A stretch of DNA of 64,000 nucleotides from Prevotella sp. UBA2739 (GTDB taxonomy: Bacteria > Bacteroidota > Bacteroidia > Bacteroidales > Bacteroidaceae), in assembly GCA_002353525.1 (NCBI GenBank), contig DEJV01000033.1, positions 13,243 to 77,242 of the forward strand, given 5' to 3'. Below, in pieces: positions 43,203-52,112 of this stretch. The notes below the pieces were generated by a model. The model saw only the letters and a list, made by a program, of their open reading frames with translations. It was not told the origin of the DNA and did not search any database. Both the position numbers and the translations under genes were made by a program. Position 1 is the first letter of the stretch; each line of letters starts with the position of its first letter.

Positions 43203-45095
43203 CTATTTCTTCTTACCCCAATAAGATTTTGCACCATTGATGCCAGCATACACAATAGTATGTCTTCGCGGTGAGCTTTCCCAATCACATTCTCTCTGTA
43301 CCTTTAGCTCAACGCCATTGGCTGTAAGCGTGTTGGTAGAAGCATCAAAACTCCATTTCCCACCTTTCCATACACCTGATGTAATATTACCATCAGAAGC
43401 AAACTCCATGTTAGTTGACGTTTTTTGCTCACCATACTTATATCCAAGATCGATGTGCTCCCAAGTTCCGGCTATTTCGTCTTTTGTGATGGGGACTTTA
43501 GGAACTGCAGCATAGCGTTCTGGCATTACTACAGGCCAGCCATCCTTTGTCCATTGAATAGAACGAATATGTCCTAACATAATCGCATTTGGAGCCCAGT
43601 CTGGTTGAGATGTAGAATTAACAGGGAATCTTCCTTGAGATGCGTAGAACCAATTTCCATTTCCATCATCGAAAACGGCACAATGGCTGATACCAACCCA
43701 ACCATATCCTGCAGAGAACTTATATGGGTGTGTCAAAACTGTCTCATTGCCTGTGTATGTACCATCTATAGTTTTCGAGCGCATCACACGGGTATTGTAA
43801 GGAACGTCCAATCCGTCATAGGCCATAAACAGATAGTAATAGCCATCATGATATACGATTTCGGGAGCTTCAGAACCTTGCCAACGACTATTGCCTCGCG
43901 TCCAAATACGCTTACCATAGCCATTTGTTGCTAATCCTGCAGCCGAAGTAGCCCAAGGGTCACCTAACTCTTTCAGCGTTTTACCCGTTTCAGGATTCAG
44001 CTGAACGGCAGCAAAGCCACTATGCCAGGAACCGTATATCAGCCAATGCTCACCTTCAGGTGTAATGACATATGTTGGATCAATAGCATTGAAATAGAAA
44101 TAGGCATTCCAGTCATTGGTGCTACTACGAGACCATCCATCCTTACCTTTGTCTGATGATGAACAAATGACATAGCCTTTGTCTTCCCATTTATTGGAAG
44201 CAGGGTCAGATGTTTCCATTAATCCGATAAAGGCACGTTCTGTCCATGAATTATCAAAATTAGCTGCATTGTTCTGCTTGCCTGATTTAATATAGTTATC
44301 AACAACAATAGCATAGTACATACGGTAAAGACCATTTCTTACCTTACGCACACAAGGCGCCCAACAGCCATAAACAGGGTTGTCGATAGCAGGAAGCCCC
44401 TGTTTTGCACGTATTTCATTTAGTTTTGTCTTAATCCATGCTGGTGGGGTAGACATCGTGCCTCCTAAGTATTCCCAATTGACTAAGTCTTTTGAGCGGC
44501 GGCCGTGGAAATGACCACCAGCTGCATGTGCATTACCAAAAGAAGCATCGGTCTGATACATGTAGTAATAACCGTCTTCGGCCAGTACTACCGATGGGTC
44601 ATGTACATTTGCCAAGTTCCACTGGTTACGCTTTGACCAATCTGAGATTGCACGGTAATCGTCGACATAGCTTGGAGCTACCCACGCATCCAATTCAGAT
44701 ACTTTCTCCGTAGTGGCGAAAGACGTTTCAGCAGAATAAACAGTGCCGTTACTCGTTTTGGCAAATCCACGGACATAATAGGTGGTACTTGGTTCCAAAT
44801 TACCGAGTGTCGACGACATTCTGTTTGTTGTTGCCGTAACCGTCTTTCCGTCGATGGTAGGGCTAGACGATGTGGAATAGCAAAAGCCTTTTGCCTGCAC
44901 ACCTGTGGAAGTAGAGACCGTGGCCTCGGCAACGGCAGAAGAAGATGTAATCTCCGATATTACAGGTGTTGAAATCGTTACTGTAGCTGTTGATGGCTGA
45001 TCATCTGGGTCAGGATCACTGCCACCACATGAGAACAGGACAGCAACGAAAAGCAAACAAAAAAGTGTAGTAATAAGATTCTTAAAATATTTCAT
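43203..45095 (-). CDS. GH43 endo-arabinanase lipoprotein with C-terminal arabinanase domain
   Basis: A 630-residue surface lipoprotein. The start MKYFKNLITTLFCLLF at 45095 gives lipobox VAVLFSCGGS, then an acidic linker. An Ig/FN3-like domain comes first (about 30-130, EPSTTYYVRGFAKTSNGTVY). The GH43 catalytic domain spans about 140-530, with VHDPSVVLAEDGYYYMYQT, NAIDPTYVITPEGEHWLIYG and GSEAPEIVYHDGYYYLF. The C-terminal beta domain (about 540-630, IAGTWEHIDLGYKYGEQKTS) is typical of extracellular endo-arabinanases. It should cut arabinan at the surface before SusCD import. By eye its DNA is more AT-rich, with different codon use, than either flank. Confidence 0.92.
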   Translation of the reverse strand: MKYFKNLITTLFCLLFVAVLFSCGGSDPDPDDQPSTATVTISTPVISEITSSSAVAEATVSTSTGVQAKGFCYSTSSSPTIDGKTVTATTNRMSSTLGNLEPSTTYYVRGFAKTSNGTVYSAETSFATTEKVSELDAWVAPSYVDDYRAISDWSKRNQWNLANVHDPSVVLAEDGYYYMYQTDASFGNAHAAGGHFHGRRSKDLVNWEYLGGTMSTPPAWIKTKLNEIRAKQGLPAIDNPVYGCWAPCVRKVRNGLYRMYYAIVVDNYIKSGKQNNAANFDNSWTERAFIGLMETSDPASNKWEDKGYVICSSSDKGKDGWSRSSTNDWNAYFYFNAIDPTYVITPEGEHWLIYGSWHSGFAAVQLNPETGKTLKELGDPWATSAAGLATNGYGKRIWTRGNSRWQGSEAPEIVYHDGYYYLFMAYDGLDVPYNTRVMRSKTIDGTYTGNETVLTHPYKFSAGYGWVGISHCAVFDDGNGNWFYASQGRFPVNSTSQPDWAPNAIMLGHIRSIQWTKDGWPVVMPERYAAVPKVPITKDEIAGTWEHIDLGYKYGEQKTSTNMEFASDGNITSGVWKGGKWSFDASTNTLTANGVELKVQRECDWESSPRRHTIVYAGINGAKSYWGKKK

Positions 45096-45178
45096 TGCGA
45101 TATCATTCATAGATTGCACCTTTGTTACAAGGCCACAAAATTATTCATTATTACTTTTAAATAGGAAAGGAGCTGAAA

Positions 45179-45194
45179 GCATGGCATGCCATGC
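45179..45194. repeat. 16-bp perfect palindrome between GH43 and susD
   Basis: GCATGGCATGCCATGC is a perfect palindrome, flanked by GGAG/CTCC that can extend a stem on the minus strand. It lies in the 124-bp gap before the surface GH43 and might be an operator or an mRNA-processing stem. Confidence 0.55.
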
Positions 45195-45219
45195 CTCCAA
45201 CTCCATTCTTTAGGGTTTC

Positions 45220-47046
45220 TTACTCACCAGTCGTATTGTCTGGCTGTTGGTCGTCGCTCTTGGTGGTCAGCTCCCAGCCTGGGTTCTGATTCCAATTCGA
45301 TATAGCCTTCACCTCATCGTCGGGGATGGGGAAATAATAGTTCTTCGGTGAGCGGAACGCACGGACAGGATCTTTCAGACTCTTGTTGTAGCTGTAAGAG
45401 CCAGAGAAGGTTCCGTCGTCGTTGGGCGAACTGTCAGGAGTAACACCATAGAGGTTGTATACCTGTTTGTACATGGGCAGAGATGTCTCGCTGCTTGCAC
45501 TCTTTCCCTCGAAGAGCTTCCAACGGCGCTCGTCGAAGTAACGGTGATCCTCGAATACGAGTTCAATACGACGCTCGTTCTGGATACGCTCCATCAAAGC
45601 GTCACCCGACAGGCCACTGTAAGGAGGCATGCCTACACGGGCGCGAACCTGATTCACATAGTCCATTGCCTTCTGTGCGTTGCCAGCACCAGCATAAGCC
45701 TCGGCACCGTTGAGAAGGATCTCACCATAGCGGAAGATGGGGCAGGCATGACGATAAGAAGACGGGCTCTTGAATGACATCTTGTTGACAAACTTCTTGG
45801 GATAGTAACCTGTTACGGTACCTCCGTGAAGCTCGGCATAGTCGATACCAGTCTGGCATACATCGATGGCACGCTCCTCGCCGTTGGTCTTGTCACCCCA
45901 GATAGAACCGTGGTGCAGGATGGTCTGCTCCAGACGCGGGTCGCGGTTGGCATAAGGATTCTGCTCGTCGTAAGTAGGATCTTTGTCGATGGGCAGTCCG
46001 TTGATCGTCTCATAAGCATCCACCAGGTTCTGAGTAGGATTGGTACGTCCATAGGCCTGGTTGCTACCAGCGAAACCGCAGGGTGAGCAAGACCACTCAA
46101 GGGCGTCGGTGTTCCAAACCGAACGAGAGAAGATATACTCATTGTTCAGTGTAGGCTCAGAAACGAAGCAATCGTAGTAGTCGCTCTCAGGATGTCCTGT
46201 GCTGTAGAGCTTGTAGGCACGTGCTCCCAGCGCATTGTTGCGAGCAACGAACTCATCAGCAGCGCTTGCAGCAGCCGACCACCATGACTTGTCGTTGGTA
46301 GGATTGTTCAGAGGAGAAGCTTTGTAAAGCAATGCACGGCTCTTCAGGGCAAGAACGGCAGCACCGTTCACGCGGCCCCAGTTCTCATCCTCGTTAGCAT
46401 AGCGGAATGGGAGAGCATCTTTAATGGCATCACACTCGGAAACCACCCAGTCAACCACCTCAGCAAAAGACTTGCGGTCAGGCATGGGGTCTGAGGTATT
46501 CATGATGTATGGGCCGCCATCTTCGGTGACGAAGATAGGTGTGGGACCGAACCAGCAAGCCATGTCGAAAGTGAGAATGGCACGAATGGCGCGGGCCTCA
46601 GCAAGCCAGCGGTCGCCCAGACGGTTGTCATCGCCACTCTTGTCGGCATTACCAATCACGTCTACACGTGCATTTTTCAGGAACTGGTTGCAGGCACGGA
46701 TGCCTTTTGTGTCCAGCTCATAATAATACTTGGCAAAATAGTGGTTGATGGCATCGAAGGCATCGTTGTGAACCTGATGATAATAGTGCACATCCCAGTA
46801 AGAGACGGCGTTATCGGTCATAGCGTCCTTTGAGGCATTCAGATACTGTCCGTCTGTATATCCATGGAAGGCATCGGGCAGATAAGTATAGATGTTAGCC
46901 AGGAAACCTCGCGTGTTGTCGTAGTCGCTGAAGATGTTGTCAGCCTGCTGAGTGAGGTCAACCTCCTTTTCGAGGAAGTCAGAGCAGGAGGTTGTGATTC
47001 CTGCCAGGGCAAACACCAAAGTGGATAATATAATATTCTTTTTCAT
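45220..47046 (-). CDS. SusD-like lipoprotein of the arabinan locus (pair 2)
   Basis: A 608-residue surface lipoprotein; MKKNIILSTLVFALAGITTSCS gives the lipid Cys. SusD features: FLEKEVDLTQQADNIFSDYD, WLAEARAIRAILTFDMACWF, and the C-terminal IQNERRIELVFEDHRYFDER. Pairs with the SusC immediately before it in transcription order (13 bp). Confidence 0.95.
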   Translation of the reverse strand: MKKNIILSTLVFALAGITTSCSDFLEKEVDLTQQADNIFSDYDNTRGFLANIYTYLPDAFHGYTDGQYLNASKDAMTDNAVSYWDVHYYHQVHNDAFDAINHYFAKYYYELDTKGIRACNQFLKNARVDVIGNADKSGDDNRLGDRWLAEARAIRAILTFDMACWFGPTPIFVTEDGGPYIMNTSDPMPDRKSFAEVVDWVVSECDAIKDALPFRYANEDENWGRVNGAAVLALKSRALLYKASPLNNPTNDKSWWSAAASAADEFVARNNALGARAYKLYSTGHPESDYYDCFVSEPTLNNEYIFSRSVWNTDALEWSCSPCGFAGSNQAYGRTNPTQNLVDAYETINGLPIDKDPTYDEQNPYANRDPRLEQTILHHGSIWGDKTNGEERAIDVCQTGIDYAELHGGTVTGYYPKKFVNKMSFKSPSSYRHACPIFRYGEILLNGAEAYAGAGNAQKAMDYVNQVRARVGMPPYSGLSGDALMERIQNERRIELVFEDHRYFDERRWKLFEGKSASSETSLPMYKQVYNLYGVTPDSSPNDDGTFSGSYSYNKSLKDPVRAFRSPKNYYFPIPDDEVKAISNWNQNPGWELTTKSDDQQPDNTTGE

Positions 47047-47059
47047 ATTTGTCAATTGT

Positions 47060-50000
47060 TTAGAATCCAATGTTTACACCAATGTTGAAGATACGGGTCT
47101 TTGGATACCACCAGCAGTAGCTCATAGGTTTCTCCGGATCCATACCCTTTGGCAGCTGGCTCCAGTTCTTCAGGTTGTAACCTGACAAATAGATGCGGCA
47201 CTTGGTCATACGGGCCTTAGAGATAAGCTTCAGAGGAAGGTTGTAACCCAATTCGATGTTGCGCAGAGACAGATAGTTTCCGTTCATGATCCAAATATCG
47301 TTCTGATAGGTGCCTGTACCACGGTCAGAGTCAATGGCATTGTAACCACCCCAAACAGGACGTGGGTACTTAGCGTTCACGTTGCGTGGATCGGTGGGAT
47401 CGTCAGTATAGTAACCCCAGAAGTTCACACCCTCGTGAGTGGACATGTTCGACCAACCAGAGAACGATGCTGCCGGCGAGATGAAGACGCTGCGGTTCAG
47501 ATAAGCTGTAGCCACAACTTTCAGGTCGAAGCCTTTGTACTCAGCACTGATCGAGAGGTTTGGTGTAATCTCAGGGATAATGGTGTAGCCCATCGGAATC
47601 ATATCGTTAGAGTCGATCTGGCGGTCACCATTCAGGTCTTTGAAGACGGCTGTGCCTAATGCCTGGTTTCCTGCAGAAGCTGTGTTGTAAGGATACTTCT
47701 CGGGATGGGCAACAGCGTCTTCCTGAGAAACAGCGATCAGAGCAGGGTCTGAAGCCCACTGTACAAACTGATACTGGTTCCATCCACCGACGGTTCCATT
47801 GAACACGCTCTCATACAGAGCCTGCACAGAGGTCTGCTCGAAGATGCGCTTGCCAGTCTTGCGCTGCCATTCCACGTTGGGCTCCAACTCGTCCATTTCG
47901 GTGATGCGGTTGGTGTTCCACGAGATGCTGGCCTCGATATTGTACTTGAAGTCGCCAATGCGGTTCTGATGGCCGAGGATGGCCTCAACGCCCCAGCTCT
48001 CCACCTTACCATAAGAGTCTTGAGCCACACTGATACCGATACCTGCAGGAATGGTGTTACGGTCGATCAGAATGTTCGAACGCCACTCCTTGAAGTAGTC
48101 GACAGAACCATAGAGTCTGCCACGCCATAAGCGCCAGTCGGCACCGATGTTGACCATCTTAGAGATTTCCCACTTGTTGTTGGTGTTACCAGCCAGTGTC
48201 TCAGCCATACCTGCTACGTTTGTAGCGTTGGTACCGAAGGCATAACCTGTAGCAGAACCGAAGGTAGACTGATAAGGATAACGGCCAGTGTCGGCAGATG
48301 TGGTTTCGCTCTGTCCGGTCTTACCATAGCTGGCACGAATCTTGGCAAGGTCAAGCCAGTCGGCCTTCAGGAATTTCTCGTTGCTCAGAATCCAGCCTGC
48401 GCCAACGCCCCAGAATGTATCCCAACGATCCTCAGGAGCATAGTTGTCGTTACCCATGCGGCTGATGCTTGCATTGAGGATATAACGGTCGTCGAAGACG
48501 TAGTTGGCATAACCGTTCCACGAGAGATTACGACGAGACGACAGTCCGGCAGGTGCGTGGTTCTCAGAGTCGAGTGTGTTCACACGGTTCTGATAAGTAC
48601 GGATGAATGCGCGTGCATCCACATGGTGCTTGCCGAAGTTGCGGTCGTAAGAGAAACCATAGTTGAAGTTGATGTTGTAACTGTTGGCACGCTCTGAAGC
48701 GGTGGGGTTGCTCAACTCAGCGTAGGTGTTGGTACGTGTGTACTTGAAGTCCTCCACATTCTGTACATCAGGATTGTTGTAGTCGTAGGTGAAAGCGTCA
48801 TAAGTACATGTCTGTGTTGACATAAACACGTCGAAGGCATCGAACGAGATTGTCAGATTGGTCTTCAGTCCCGGTGTGATGGCACCCAGGTCGCCAGTCA
48901 CATTCAACGTAGAATAGAGGTTACGGCGACGGTTCTTGTTGCGACCGCCAGAAGCCATCTGGTTGATCGGGTTACGAGCAGAACCAGAGTAAGCACCGGT
49001 AGAATAGACCGATCCGTCGGGGTTGAATACAGGAGCCATTGGGGTAGCCTCCACAGCACCGAAAGTGGTGAGGTCGAACACCGATGTAAGCGACTGAGAG
49101 ATGTTGTCAATACGTCCACCCAGGTCGAGGCCAACGGTCAGATACTTGTTGACATTGATGTCGATGTTTGAACGCAAGTTCCAACGGTTCAGCGTGTGGT
49201 CGGTAGAGAAGTGGTCGTTCCAGCTGGTAGCTGTGCTGTTCCACATACCTTCCTGACGGAGGTAAGAGAAGCTGACGAAGTAGCGGGCCATCTCGTTACC
49301 ACCCGAGAGCTGCAGGTTGGTCTTGTATACAGGAGCAGCCTCGCGATAGAGCTGGTCGAACCAGTTGGTGTTGAAATACTTGTAACGGCGGATGTCGTCG
49401 TCGGCATATTTGCCACCTTCAGAAACGAATTTGTACTCGGCAATCTGCTCTTCGCTCCAAAGAGGATCCTGACCGTTCAGATACTTCACACGGTTCTGGG
49501 TCAGTGCCATATTGTACGAGTTTTGATTCTCCATCTTGTCTGTCAGTGTCTGGAAACCAACTTCCTGAGTGAAGTCGATCATGGTCTTACCTTTTTCACC
49601 ACGCTTTGTGGTAACAAGGATGGCACCATTGGCACCGCGCATACCGTAGATGGCTGTGGCAGCAGCATCTTTCAGCACGGTGATGTTCTCAATGGGGAAG
49701 GCATCGAGGAAGGAGAGGTCACGCTCTACGTTGTCAACGATAATCAGCGGATTACGAGCCTTGTTGTTCATCGTGCGGATACCGCGGATGTACATCTGAG
49801 TCTCTGTCCATCCTGGCTCTGACGACCACTCATAGGTCTCAACACCAGTTAAGGTAGAGTTGAAGGCATTCTGGAGCACCGTTATAGGATAACGTTGCAA
49901 CTCTGTACCTTTCACAACCGAGCGGCTCTCGGTCATATACTTCTCTTTCTTTGAGCTGAATGCGATAGGCATCTCCTTCTCCATCGGCTGAAGCTCATCT

Positions 50001-50308
50001 TGCAGCGTGATGACAAATGAAGATACATTCGGATCGAATTTCACTACGGCATTCTCATAGCCGAAAGCGGCAGCACAGATGTCGTCGTCTGGTCTGGCAC
50101 CTTTCAGCGTGAAGACACCGTTGTCGTCTGTCAGCACAATCTTATTGTCCTCGGCCACGTTCACCACAGCTCCGGCAATAGGTTTTCCGTCTGCATTCAC
50201 CACGCGGCCCTTGACCTCGCGGGCTGTCTGTGCAGCAGCTGAGAGGGATATCCCCATCAATGCGCCAATCAGCAGACACTTGGATATTTTATAGATACTA
50301 TTATTCAT
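47060..50308 (-). CDS. SusC-like TonB-dependent transporter of the arabinan locus (pair 2)
   Basis: A 1082-residue outer-membrane importer without an STN domain. The signal peptide (LLIGALMGISLSAAAQ) is followed by a carboxypeptidase-regulatory-like domain (VKGRVVNADGKPIAGAVVNV), plug motifs VDNVERDLSFLDAFPIENIT and VLKDAAATAIYGMRGANGAI, and a barrel ending GVNIGF. Start MNNSIYKISK at 50308. The lack of STN fits control by a dedicated regulator instead of sigma/FecR. Confidence 0.95.
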   Translation of the reverse strand: MNNSIYKISKCLLIGALMGISLSAAAQTAREVKGRVVNADGKPIAGAVVNVAEDNKIVLTDDNGVFTLKGARPDDDICAAAFGYENAVVKFDPNVSSFVITLQDELQPMEKEMPIAFSSKKEKYMTESRSVVKGTELQRYPITVLQNAFNSTLTGVETYEWSSEPGWTETQMYIRGIRTMNNKARNPLIIVDNVERDLSFLDAFPIENITVLKDAAATAIYGMRGANGAILVTTKRGEKGKTMIDFTQEVGFQTLTDKMENQNSYNMALTQNRVKYLNGQDPLWSEEQIAEYKFVSEGGKYADDDIRRYKYFNTNWFDQLYREAAPVYKTNLQLSGGNEMARYFVSFSYLRQEGMWNSTATSWNDHFSTDHTLNRWNLRSNIDINVNKYLTVGLDLGGRIDNISQSLTSVFDLTTFGAVEATPMAPVFNPDGSVYSTGAYSGSARNPINQMASGGRNKNRRRNLYSTLNVTGDLGAITPGLKTNLTISFDAFDVFMSTQTCTYDAFTYDYNNPDVQNVEDFKYTRTNTYAELSNPTASERANSYNINFNYGFSYDRNFGKHHVDARAFIRTYQNRVNTLDSENHAPAGLSSRRNLSWNGYANYVFDDRYILNASISRMGNDNYAPEDRWDTFWGVGAGWILSNEKFLKADWLDLAKIRASYGKTGQSETTSADTGRYPYQSTFGSATGYAFGTNATNVAGMAETLAGNTNNKWEISKMVNIGADWRLWRGRLYGSVDYFKEWRSNILIDRNTIPAGIGISVAQDSYGKVESWGVEAILGHQNRIGDFKYNIEASISWNTNRITEMDELEPNVEWQRKTGKRIFEQTSVQALYESVFNGTVGGWNQYQFVQWASDPALIAVSQEDAVAHPEKYPYNTASAGNQALGTAVFKDLNGDRQIDSNDMIPMGYTIIPEITPNLSISAEYKGFDLKVVATAYLNRSVFISPAASFSGWSNMSTHEGVNFWGYYTDDPTDPRNVNAKYPRPVWGGYNAIDSDRGTGTYQNDIWIMNGNYLSLRNIELGYNLPLKLISKARMTKCRIYLSGYNLKNWSQLPKGMDPEKPMSYCWWYPKTRIFNIGVNIGF

Positions 50309-50332
50309 AATCGTCATAATTCATTTTAGGGA

Positions 50333-52081
50333 TTACCAACCTGCATTGTTCTCAATGTTAGTCTTCCAGACTTCACCTTCGGGAATTGGATAGAGGTACA
50401 TACGGTCTTCGAACACGCGCTGCTGAGCTACCTTACGGGTGATGGTTCCGTTTGAAGCCACATTGATGCCGTAGATAGGACGTGAGAGAGCCTCCTTGGC
50501 GCAATTCCAGCGACGTACATCCCAAGGACGATGCTCCTCGAATGCGAACTCAATGGTACGCTCCTTATGGATGAAGTTACGCATTGCCGACTGAGAGTTC
50601 AGGTCGGCGCGGTCGGCCACACTACCCGTGATGCCTGCGCGATGGCGCACCTGGTCGAGAAGACTGCATATCTTAGCTCTGTTACTCTCGAAGCTTACCT
50701 CGTTGAGGGCCTCGGCATAGTTGAGCAGAATCTCAGCATAGCGGATGATAGTCCACAGGCGATGAGCTGTACCACCATGGTTAGAGGCAAGAATCGTCTC
50801 AGGAATATACTTACGCATGTAATAGCCTGTCGGTGTGGCGTTGGCATTACCAGTCATGTTGTCGGCATGTCCGGCAATCACGTCAATGGTACGGTTGTTC
50901 CAGACAGAGCCGTGATAAAGAACGGTGGCTGCCAGACGTGGGTCACGATTCGACCACATGGTAGCGTCGCTGTATCCGCTTTCTGCATTGACAGTGGGAT
51001 TCAAGCCGTTGTAGACAGGAGCACCTGTTACGTCATAACTGGTGAAAGGAGCAGAGCCGTCGATCATGTCGTACATGTCAACAAGGTTCTGTGAAGGACA
51101 GTTACCTCCATTACCACCTTCACCGATAGGTGTGTCATTCTGAATGCCACTCCAGCCGATGGTGGGATCGTTGCGGTAGAAAATAGTCTCAGTGTTCTCA
51201 CCGGTGTATGGAGTACGGATGAGGGCATAATAGTAATTCTGCTCATTCGTGTTTCCAGCTTTCGAGTAAAGGCTGTAGTTGCCACCATAAGTGTCGATGA
51301 AAGCCTGGGCTGCATCAGCTGCCTGCTGCCATGTCACACCGCTCTCAGAAGCGTAGCGGGGGCTGGCCATATAGAGCAGCACGCGACATTTCAAGGCTGC
51401 AGGTACGGCAGGGTTCAGACGGCCGGCACGTGAAGACTCGGTAGACTCTTCATAGCTCAGCATTCCATTGCCACATTCGTTCAGCTCGCTAAGGATGAAG
51501 TTGATGTACTCACGAGTGGAAGGACGAGTGGTGTAGTTAGACAACAGGTCGCCGTTCGGGTCGAGCACTTCTGTGATGATGGGCACAGGACCATAGCGGA
51601 GGAACAACTCCCAGTGGAAATAGGCACGGAAGAAACGAGCCTCGCTCTTTACCTGGGCCTTCTCAGCAGCAAACAGTTCCTCAGTTTCGTCGGTGGGCTT
51701 TGCCACGCTGTCAATCTGCTGCAAGGTCATGTTGCACTTACGGACGCCACGATAGCGGCTCTCCCATACAGATGTGAGCTCGGCAGCACCGCCACCGCCA
51801 TAATAGTTACCAATATTGAACGTGGTACGAGTACCACCAGTAGGAATCGCGCACTCAGACAAATCAGTGGCTGCATCCAGCCATGAGTTGCCAATACGCA
51901 AGGCACCGTGAAGCAGGAAGTTGTAAGTGTCCCAGTGGAACTGCTGCGCATTCCTCCAGCCGCTGAATGTCTTCTCCTTCGTCAACTCGTTACTCGGCTC
52001 TTTGTCGAGGAAGTCGCCACATGAAGTGAGAACCAGCGCAGAGGCCAGTGCCATTGATGCGAATATAATAGATTTCTTCAT
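50333..52081 (-). CDS. SusD-like lipoprotein of the arabinan locus (pair 1)
   Basis: A 582-residue lipoprotein (ALASALVLTSCGDFLDKEPS). SusD/RagB motifs: KSEARFFRAYFHWELFLRYG and FIHKERTIEFAFEEHRPWDV. It clearly differs from the other SusD of the locus, so the two pairs are not a recent duplication. 31 bp after its SusC. Confidence 0.95.
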   Translation of the reverse strand: MKKSIIFASMALASALVLTSCGDFLDKEPSNELTKEKTFSGWRNAQQFHWDTYNFLLHGALRIGNSWLDAATDLSECAIPTGGTRTTFNIGNYYGGGGAAELTSVWESRYRGVRKCNMTLQQIDSVAKPTDETEELFAAEKAQVKSEARFFRAYFHWELFLRYGPVPIITEVLDPNGDLLSNYTTRPSTREYINFILSELNECGNGMLSYEESTESSRAGRLNPAVPAALKCRVLLYMASPRYASESGVTWQQAADAAQAFIDTYGGNYSLYSKAGNTNEQNYYYALIRTPYTGENTETIFYRNDPTIGWSGIQNDTPIGEGGNGGNCPSQNLVDMYDMIDGSAPFTSYDVTGAPVYNGLNPTVNAESGYSDATMWSNRDPRLAATVLYHGSVWNNRTIDVIAGHADNMTGNANATPTGYYMRKYIPETILASNHGGTAHRLWTIIRYAEILLNYAEALNEVSFESNRAKICSLLDQVRHRAGITGSVADRADLNSQSAMRNFIHKERTIEFAFEEHRPWDVRRWNCAKEALSRPIYGINVASNGTITRKVAQQRVFEDRMYLYPIPEGEVWKTNIENNAGW

Positions 52082-52112
52082 AGTTTCTTATATTATATAT
52101 AATGTGTACTCA

